The translations under genes were made by a program, and so were the position numbers. This document shows positions 55,090 through 64,000 of a DNA stretch of 64,000 nucleotides, in pieces. The first letter of the stretch is position 1. Each line of letters opens with the position of its first letter. The stretch is from the NCBI GenBank assembly GCA_028752905.1, contig JAQNBH010000013.1:19188202-19252201 (forward strand), given 5' to 3'. The DNA comes from Cladorhizidae sp. MBARI D1340-BT2. Its lineage: Eukaryota > Porifera > Demospongiae > Poecilosclerida > Cladorhizidae. The notes under the pieces are model-generated. The model was not told where the DNA came from. It did no database searches and saw only the letters and a list, made by a program, of their open reading frames with translations.

Positions 55090-56000
55090 CTTGATATTTG
55101 CCCTAATTTGGTCTATAATATGTTTCTCATTTTCCCCCCAAAAATCTTGTTATTTTGCCGTAAAGCTCATAACTTTTCTACACTTTACCCAAAAAAGATA
55201 ATTTTTATATCACCGGATAGCCCTTCTAATTATCTGTCTTTTGTACGTACCAATATTTTGAGTACTCTAAGTATTAGCAAGTTATGGTGATTTGAAATGG
55301 TAAGGTTTGCGATCTTTCCTGGCGTTTTCCAGTTGCCAAAGCGGTGGCCTGCCAGTGAAAAACCACTACATTTATTGATAATCTGTTGACATGTTGCAGA
55401 TAAGGGCCTTCTCTATCAGTTGACAAAATCTGGGACTTTGGTCTTGTTAATTAGGGCAGTTATGAATTGTACTCTTACTTGATGCTAAACATGTTAGCTT
55501 CGTAGATTATCCACACTTCACTGAATAGACTTGATGTATAGCTATTAAGATAGGACTCTCTAAGTGCTCTCTCTTGATACCAAACATCCATATATTCTGC
55601 ACACTTCACTGTAATGGACTTGCAAGATAGGTATCTCTCAGTGTTCTCTATCTTGAGCTAAACATGTTAGCTTCATAGATTCTCCACGCTTGACTGAATA
55701 GACTTGATATATTGCTCTAAAGGTAGGCCTCTCTCTGTTCTCTCTCTTGATACCAAACATCCATATATTCTGCATACATAGAATCACAAGATAGGTTTCT
55801 CTATGTGTTCTCTATCTTGATGCTAAACAGGTTAGCTTCATAGATTCTCCACACTTCACTGTATAAACTTGATATATAGCTATTAAGATAGGTCTCTCCC
55901 TGTGCTCTCTGTTGATATCAAACATCCATAATATTCTGCATGCTTCACTGTAATGGACTTGATATGATTCGAATGATAGGTTTCATTATGTGTTCTCTAT
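55090..56000. repeat. Mosaic monomer joining two subfamilies
   Basis: The spacer is of the TTCTACACTT/GTACGTACC/GAAATGG type, while A2 (about 55688-55715) has the CGCTTGACTG and TATATTGCTC changes otherwise seen only in monomers that precede a TTTACACC monomer. The next monomer (56001) does carry TTTACACC. A switch between subfamilies must lie between the spacer and A2, within roughly 400 bp of shared sequence. Confidence 0.8.
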
Positions 56001-59000
56001 CTTGATATTTGCCCTAATTTGGTCTATAATATGTTTCTCATTTTCCCCCCAAAAATCTTGTTATTTTGCCGTAAAGCTCATAACTTTTCTATACTTTACA
56101 CCAAAAAGATAATTTTTATATCACCGGATAGCCCTTCTAATTATCTGTCTTTTGTACGTGCCAATATTTTGAGTACTCTAAGTATTAGCAAGTTATGGTG
56201 ATTTGAAGTGGTAAGGTTTGCGATCTTTCCTGGCGTTTTCCAGTTGCCAAAGCGGTGGCCTGCCAGTGAAAAACCACTACATTTATTGATAATCTGTTGA
56301 CATGTTGCAGATAAGGGCCTTCTCTATCAGTTGACAAAATCTGGGACTTTGGTCTTGTTAATTAGGGCAGTTATGAATTGTACTCTTACTTGATGCTAAA
56401 CATGTTAGCTTCGTAGATTATCCACACTTCACTGAATAGACTTGATGTATAGCTATTAAGATAGGACTCTCTAAGTGCTCTCTCTTGATACCAAACATCC
56501 ATATATTCTGCACACTTCACTGTAATGGACTTGCAAGATAGGTATCTCTCAGTGTTCTCTATCTTGAGCTAAACATGTTAGCTTCATAGATTCTCCACGC
56601 TTCACTGAATAGACTTGATATATTGCTCTAAAGGTAGGCCTCTCTCTGTTCTCTCTCTTGATACCAAACATCCATATATTCTGCATACATAGAATCACAA
56701 GATAGGTTTCTCTATGTGTTCTCTATCTTGATGCTAAACAGGTTAGCTTCATAGATTCTCCACACTTCACTGTATAAACTTGATATATAGCTATTAAGAT
56801 AGGTCTCTCCCTGTGCTCTCTGTTGATATCAAACATCCATAATATTCTGCATGCTTCACTGTAATGGACTTGATATGATTCGAATGATAGGTTTCATTAT
56901 GTGTTCTCTATCTTGATATTTGCCCTAATTTGGTCTATAATATGTTTCTCATTTTCCCCCCAAAAATCTTGTTATTTTGCCGTAAAGCTCATAACTTTTC
57001 TATACTTTACCCCAAAAAGATAATTTTTATATCACCGGATAGCCCTTCTAATTATCTGTCTTTTGTACGTGCCAATATTTTGAGTACTCTAAGTATTAGC
57101 AAGTTATGGTGATTTGAAGTGGTAAGGTTTGCGATCTTTCCTGGCGTTTTCCAGTTGCCAAAGCGGTGGCCTGCCAGTGAAAAACCACTACATTTATTGA
57201 TAATCTGTTGACATGTTGCAGATAAGGGCCTTCTCTATCAGTTGACAAAATCTGGGACTTTGGTCTTGTTAATTAGGGCAGTTATGAATTGTACTCTTAC
57301 TTGATGCTAAACATGTTAGCTTCGTAGATTATCCACACTTCACTGAATAGACTTGATGTATAGCTATTAAGATAGGACTCTCTAAGTGCTCTCTCTTGAT
57401 ACCAAACATCCATATATTCTGCACACTTCACTGTAATGGACTTGCAAGATAGGTATCTCTCAGTGTTCTCTATCTTGAGCTAAACATGTTAGCTTCATAG
57501 ATTCTCCACGCTTCACTGAATAGACTTGATATATAGCTCTAAAGGTAGGCCTCTCTCTGTTCTCTCTCTTGATACCAAACATCCGTATATTCTGCATACA
57601 TAGAATCACAAGATAGGTTTCTCTATGTGTTCTCTATCTTGATGCTAAACAGGTTAGCTTCATAGATTCTCCACACTTCACTGTATAAACTTGATATATA
57701 GCTATTAAGATAGGTCTCTCCCTGTGCTCTCTGTTGATATCAAACATCCATAATATTCTGCACACTTCACTGTAATGGACTTGATATGATTCGAATGATA
57801 GGTTTCATTATGTGTTCTCTATCTTGATATTTGCCCTAATTTGGTCTATAATATGTTTCTCATTTCCCCCCCAAAAATCTTGTTATTTTGCCGTAAAGCT
57901 CATAACTTTTCTATACTTTACCCCAAAAAGATAATTTTTATATCATCGAATAGCCCTTCTAATTATCTGTCTTTTGTACGTGCCAATATTTTGAGTACTC
58001 TAAGTATTAGCAAGTTATGGTGATTTGAAGTGGTAAGGTTTGCGATCTTTCCTGGCGTTTTCCAGTTGCCAAAGCGGTGGCCTGCCAGTGAAAAACCACT
58101 ACATTTATTGATAATCTGTTGACATGTTGCAGATAAGGGCCTTCTCTATCAGTTGACAAAATCTGGGACTTTGGTCTTGTTAATTAGGGCAGTTATGAAT
58201 TGTACTCTTACTTGATGCTAAACATGTTAGCTTCGTAGATTATCCACACTTCACTGAATAGACTTGATGTATAGCTATTAAGATAGGACTCTCTAAGTGC
58301 TCTCTCTTGATACCAAACATCCATATATTCTGCACACTTCACTGTAATGGACTTGCAAGATAGGTATCTCTCAGTGTTCTCTATCTTGAGCTAAACATGT
58401 TAGCTTCATAGATTCTCCACGCTTCACTGAATAGACTTGATATATAGCTCTAAAGGTAGGCCTCTCTCTGTTCTCTCTCTTGATACCAAACATCCATATA
58501 TTCTGCATATATAGAATCACAAGATAGGTTTCTCTATGTGTTCTCTATCTTGATGCTAAACAGGTTAGCTTCATAGATTCTCCACACTTCACTGTATAAA
58601 CTTGATATATAGCTATTAAGATAGGTCTCTCCCTGTGCTCTCTGTTGATATCAAACATCCATAATATTCTGCATGCTTCACTGTAATGGACTTGATATGA
58701 TTCGAATGATAGGTTTCATTATGTGTTCTCTATCTTGATATTTGCCCTAATTTGGTCTATAATATGTTTCTCATTTTCCCCCCAAAAATCTTGTTATTTT
58801 GCCGTAAAGCTCATAACTTTTCTATACTTTACCCCAAAAAGATAATTTTTATATCACCGGATAGCCCTTCTAATTATCTGTCTTTTGTACGTGCCAATAT
58901 TTTGAGTACTCTAAGTATTAGCAAGTTATGGTGATTTGAAGTGGTAAGGTTTGCGATCTTTCCTGGCGTTTTCCAGTTGCCAAAGCGGTGGCCTGCCAGT

Positions 59001-62000
59001 GAAAAACCACTACATTTATTGATAATCTGTTGACATGTTGCAGATAAGGGCCTTCTCTATCAGTTGACAAAATCTGGGACTTTGGTCTTGTTAATTAGGG
59101 CAGTTATGAATTGTACTCTTACTTGATGCTAAACATGTTAGCTTCGTAGATTATCCACACTTCACTGAATAGACTTGATGTATAGCTATTAAGATAGGAC
59201 TCTCTAAGTGCTCTCTCTTGATACCAAACATCCATATATTCTGCACACTTCACTGTAATGGACTTGCAAGATAGGTATCTCTCAGTGTTCTCTATCTTGA
59301 GCTAAACATGTTAGCTTCATAGATTCTCCACGCTTCACTGAATAGACTTGATATATAGCTCTAAAGGTAGGCCTCTCTCTGTTCTCTCTCTTGATACCAA
59401 ACATCCATATATTCTGCATATATAGAATCACAAGATAGGTTTCTCTATGTGTTCTCTATCTTGATGCTAAACAGGTTAGCTTCATAGATTCTCCACACTT
59501 CACTGTATAAACTTGATATATAGCTATTAAGATAGGTCTCTCCCTGTGCTCTCTGTTGATATCAAACATCCATAATATTCTGCATGCTTCACTGTAATGG
59601 ACTTGATATGATTCGAATGATAGGTTTCATTATGTGTTCTCTATCTTGATATTTGCCCTAATTTGGTCTATAATATGTTTCTCATTTTCCCCCCAAAAAT
59701 CTTGTTATTTTGCCGTAAAGCTCATAACTTTTCTACACTTTACCCAAAAAAGATAATTTTTATATCACCGGATAGCCCTTCTAATTATCTGTCTTTTGTA
59801 CGTACCAATATTTTGAGTACTCTAAGTATTAGCAAGTTATGGTGATTTGAAATGGTAAGGTTTGCGATCTTTCCTGGCGTTTTCCAGTTGCCAAAGCGGT
59901 GGCCTGCCAGTGAAAAACCACTACATTTATTGATAATCTGTTGACATGTTGCAGATAAGGGCCTTCTCTATCAGTTGACAAAATCTGGGACTTTGGTCTT
60001 GTTAATTAGGGCAGTTATGAATTGTACTCTTACTTGATGCTAAACATGTTAGCTTCGTAGATTATCCACACTTCACTGAATAGACTTGATGTATAGCTAT
60101 TAAGATAGGACTCTCTAAGTGCTCTCTCTTGATACCAAACATCCATATATTCTGCACACTTCACTGTAATGGACTTGCAAGATAGGTATCTCTCAGTGTT
60201 CTCTATCTTGAGCTAAACATGTTAGCTTCATAGATTCTCCACGCTTCACTGAATAGACTTGATATATAGCTCTAAAGGTAGGCCTCTCTCTGTTCTCTCT
60301 CTTGATACCAAACATCCATATATTCTGCATACATAGAATCACAAGATAGGTTTCTCTATGTGTTCTCTATCTTGATGCTAAACAGCTTCATAGATTCTCC
60401 ACACTTCACTGTATAAACTTGATATATAGCTATTAAGATAGGTCTCTCCCTGTGCTCTCTGTTGATATCAAACATCCATAATATTCTGCATGCTTCACTG
60501 TAATGGACTTGATATGATTCGAATGATAGGTTTCATTATGTGTTCTCTATCTTGATATTTGCCCTAATTTGGTCTATAATATGTTTCTCATTTTCCCCCC
60601 AAAAATCTTGTTATTTTGCCGTAAAGCTCATAACTTTTCTATACTTTACCCCAAAAAGATAATTTTTATATCACCGGATAGCCCTTCTAATTATCTGTCT
60701 TTTGTACGTGCCAATATTTTGAGTACTCTAAGTATTAGCAAGTTATGGTGATTTGAAGTGGTAAGGTTTGCGATCTTTCCTGGCGTTTTCCAGTTGCCAA
60801 AGCGGTGGCCTGCCAGTGAAAAACCACTATATTTATTGATAATCTGTTGACATGTTGCAGATAAGGGCCTTCTCTATCAGTTGACAAAATCTGGGACTTT
60901 GGTCTTGTTAATTAGGGCAGTTATGAATTGTACTCTTACTTGATGCTAAACATGTTAGCTTCGTAGATTATCCACACTTCACTGAATAGACTTGATGTAT
61001 AGCTATTAAGATAGGACTCTCTAAGTGCTCTCTCTTGATACCAAACATCCATATATTCTGCACACTTCACTGTAATGGACTTGCAAGATAGGTATCTCTC
61101 AGTGTTCTCTATCTTGAGCTAAACATGTTAGCTTCATAGATTCTCCACACTTCACTGAATAGACTTGATATATAGCTCTAAAGGTAGGCCTCTCTCTGTT
61201 CTCTCTCTTGATACCAAACATCCGTATATTCTGCATACATAGAATCACAAGATAGGTTTCTCTATGTGTTCTCTATCTTGATGCTAAACAGGTTAGCTTC
61301 ATAGATTCTCCACACTTCACTGTATAAACTTGATATATAGCTATTAAGATAGGTCTCTCCCTGTGCTCTCTGTTGATATCAAACATCCATAATATTCTGC
61401 ACACTTCACTGTAATGGACTTGATATGATTCGAATGATAGGTTTCATTATGTGTTCTCTATCTTGATATTTGCCCTAATTTGGTCTATAATATGTTTCTC
61501 ATTTCCCCCCCAAAAATCTTGTTATTTTGCCGTAAAGCTCATAACTTTTCTATACTTTACCCCAAAAAGATAATTTTTATATCACCGGATAGCCCTTCTA
61601 ATTATCTGTCTTTTGTACGTGCCAATATTTTGAGTACTCTAAGTATTAGCAAGTTATGGTGATTTGAAGTGGTAAGGTTTGCGATCTTTCCTGGCGTTTT
61701 CCAGTTGCCAAAGCGGTGGCCTGCCAGTGAAAAACCACTATATTTATTGATAATCTGTTGACATGTTGCAGATAAGGGCCTTCTCTATCAGTTGACAAAA
61801 TCTGGGACTTTGGTCTTGTTAATTAGGGCAGTTATGAATTGTACTCTTACTTGATGCTAAACATGTTAGCTTCGTAGATTATCCACACTTCACTGAATAG
61901 ACTTGATGTATAGCTATTAAGATAGGACTCTCTAAGTGCTCTCTCTTGATACCAAACATCCATATATTCTGCACACTTCACTGTAATGGACTTGCAAGAT

Positions 62001-63283
62001 AGGTATCTCTCAGTGTTCTCTATCTTGAGCTAAACATGTTAGCTTCATAGATTCTCCACGCTTCACTGAATAGACTTGATATATAGCTCTAAAGGTAGGC
62101 CTCTCTCTGTTCTCTCTCTTGATACCAAACATCCGTATATTCTGCATACATAGAATCACAAGATAGGTTTCTCTATGTGTTCTCTATCTTGATGCTAAAC
62201 AGGTTAGCTTCATAGATTCTCCACACTTCACTGTATAAACTTGATATATAGCTATTAAGATAGGTCTCTCCCTGTGCTCTCTGTTGATATCAAACATCCA
62301 TAATATTCTGCACACTTCACTGTAATGGACTTGATATGATTCGAATGATAGGTTTCATTATGTGTTCTCTATCTTGATATTTGCCCTAATTTGGTCTATA
62401 ATATGTTTCTCATTTCCCCCCCAAAAATCTTGTTATTTTGCCGTAAAGCTCATAACTTTTCTATACTTTACCCCAAAAAGATAATTTTTATATCACCGGA
62501 TAGCCCTTCTAATTATCTGTCTTTTGTACGTGCCAATATTTTGAGTACTCTAAGTATTAGCAAGTTATGGTGATTTGAAGTGGTAAGGTTTGCGATCTTT
62601 CCTGGCGTTTTCCAGTTGCCAAAGCGGTGGCCTGCCAGTGAAAAACCACTACATTTATTGATAATCTGTTGACATGTTGCAGATAAGGGCCTTCTCTATC
62701 AGTTGACAAAATCTGGGACTTTGGTCTTGTTAATTAGGGCAGTTATGAATTGTACTCTTACTTGATGCTAAACATGTTAGCTTCGTAGATTATCCACACT
62801 TCACTGAATAGACTTGATGTATAGCTATTAAGATAGGACTCTCTAAGTGCTCTCTCTTGATACCAAACATCCATATATTCTGCACACTTCACTGTAATGG
62901 ACTTGCAAGATAGGTATCTCTCAGTGTTCTCTATCTTGAGCTAAACATGTTAGCTTCATAGATTCTCCACGCTTCACTGAATAGACTTGATATATAGCTC
63001 TAAAGGTAGGCCTCTCTCTGTTCTCTCTCTTGATACCAAACATCCATATATTCTGCATACATAGAATCACAAGATAGGTTTCTCTATGTGTTCTCTATCT
63101 TGATGCTAAACAGGTTAGCTTCATAGATTCTCCACACTTCACTGTATAAACTTGATATATAGCTATTAAGATAGGTCTCTCCCTGTGCTCTCTGTTGATA
63201 TCAAACATCCATAATATTCTGCATGCTTCACTGTAATGGACTTGATATGATTCGAATGATAGGTTTCATTATGTGTTCTCTAT

Positions 63284-64000
63284 CTTGATATTTGCCCTAA
63301 TTTGGTCTATAATATGTTTCTCATTTTCCCCCCAAAAATCTTGTTATTTTGCCGTAAAGCTCATAACTTTTCTATACTTTACCCCAAAAAGATAATTTTT
63401 ATATCACCGGATAGCCCTTCTAATTATCTGTCTTTTGTACGTGCCAATATTTTGAGTACTCTAAGTATTAGCAAGTTATGGTGATTTGAAGTGGTAAGGT
63501 TTGCGATCTTTCCTGGCGTTTTCCAGTTGCCAAAGCGGTGGCCTGCCAGTGAAAAACCACTACATTTATTGATAATCTGTTGACATGTTGCAGATAAGGG
63601 CCTTCTCTATCAGTTGACAAAATCTGGGACTTTGGTCTTGTTAATTAGGGCAGTTATGAATTGTACTCTTACTTGATGCTAAACATGTTAGCTTCGTAGA
63701 TTATCCACACTTCACTGAATAGACTTGATGTATAGCTATTAAGATAGGACTCTCTAAGTGCTCTCTCTTGATACCAAACATCCATATATTCTGCACACTT
63801 CACTGTAATGGACTTGCAAGATAGGTATCTCTCAGTGTTCTCTATCTTGAGCTAAACATGTTAGCTTCATAGATTCTCCACGCTTGACTGAATAGACTTG
63901 ATATATTGCTCTAAAGGTAGGCCTCTCTCTGTTCTCTCTCTTGATACCAAACATCCATATATTCTGCATACATAGAATCACAAGATAGGTTTCTCTATGT
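63284..64000. repeat. Last, incomplete monomer cut by the window edge
   Basis: It contains the 388-bp spacer, A1, B1, A2 and part of B2, with a T4C6A5 tract and the CGCTTGACTG/TATATTGCTC form of A2. The array shows no decay towards this edge, so it continues beyond the window. Confidence 0.95.

Larger units (their letters stand above)
3261..64000. repeat. Tandem satellite array, 911-bp monomer, 66 complete copies plus two partial
   Basis: The same sequence recurs head to tail from the gap to the end of the window. Taking CTTGATATTTGCC as the monomer start (3350), complete monomers run 3350-63283. An 89-bp tail of an earlier monomer lies at 3261-3349, and a 717-bp partial monomer at 63284-64000. 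Of the 66 complete monomers, 58 are 911 bp, five are 906, two are 910 and one is 746, which sums to the observed 59,934 bp. Copies differ by only a few substitutions and no copy is inverted. No unrelated insertion interrupts the array. Such homogeneity, size and lack of genes fit a pericentromeric, centromeric or subtelomeric satellite, but nothing in the sequence says which. Confidence 0.98.

Noticed and set aside
3261..64000. CRISPR-like array
   Set aside because: Repeats are 911 bp with internal structure and the spacers are not unique. The surroundings are eukaryotic with introns.

Overview
The window looks like a piece of an animal (metazoan) genome assembly. It has about 3.2 kb of ordinary AT-rich sequence with intron-containing gene fragments, then an assembly gap of exactly 100 N, then more than 60 kb of one tandem satellite that runs off the right edge. 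The eukaryotic assignment rests on GT-AG introns (57, 58 and 163 nt), 40-nt micro-exons and the satellite itself. Very short introns plus a multi-copy protein family with an ELDILLGQLMA-type motif suggest a basal marine invertebrate such as a sponge or cnidarian. That is a weak inference from memory of such proteins, not a database match.

Left flank (1-3160). Positions 821-1647 hold two diverged tandem copies, offset by about 615-632 bp, of a small exon pair with matching phases. One copy has an in-frame stop, and weaker traces of a third copy lie further left. A CpG-rich promoter-like stretch (about 2225-2400) precedes an ATG at 2401. That ATG opens a two-exon coding region of an acidic protein that reaches a conserved motif just before the gap. 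The second exon is broken by an exact 8-bp tandem duplication and by an in-frame stop, so it is probably a pseudogene.

Gap (3161-3260). The join between flank and satellite is not sequenced, so their adjacency is a scaffolding claim.

Satellite (3261-64000). There are 66 complete monomers plus partial ones at both ends. The standard monomer is 911 bp, and all copies face the same way. Each monomer has a 388-bp non-repetitive spacer and a 523-bp block of six short repeats arranged A1-B1-A2-B2-A3-B3. A (94-95 bp) and B (70-90 bp) are themselves distant relatives. Above the monomer level there are higher-order duplications of two, three and seven monomers, so repetition is nested at four scales. 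Length variants are few: five monomers of 906 bp, two of 910 bp and one of 746 bp. The 746-bp form is explained exactly by recombination between A2 and A3. Linked variants and mosaic monomers show repeated unequal exchange or gene conversion. I found no supported gene in the array. A 183-bp open frame occurs once per monomer but is most simply a by-product of homogenisation.
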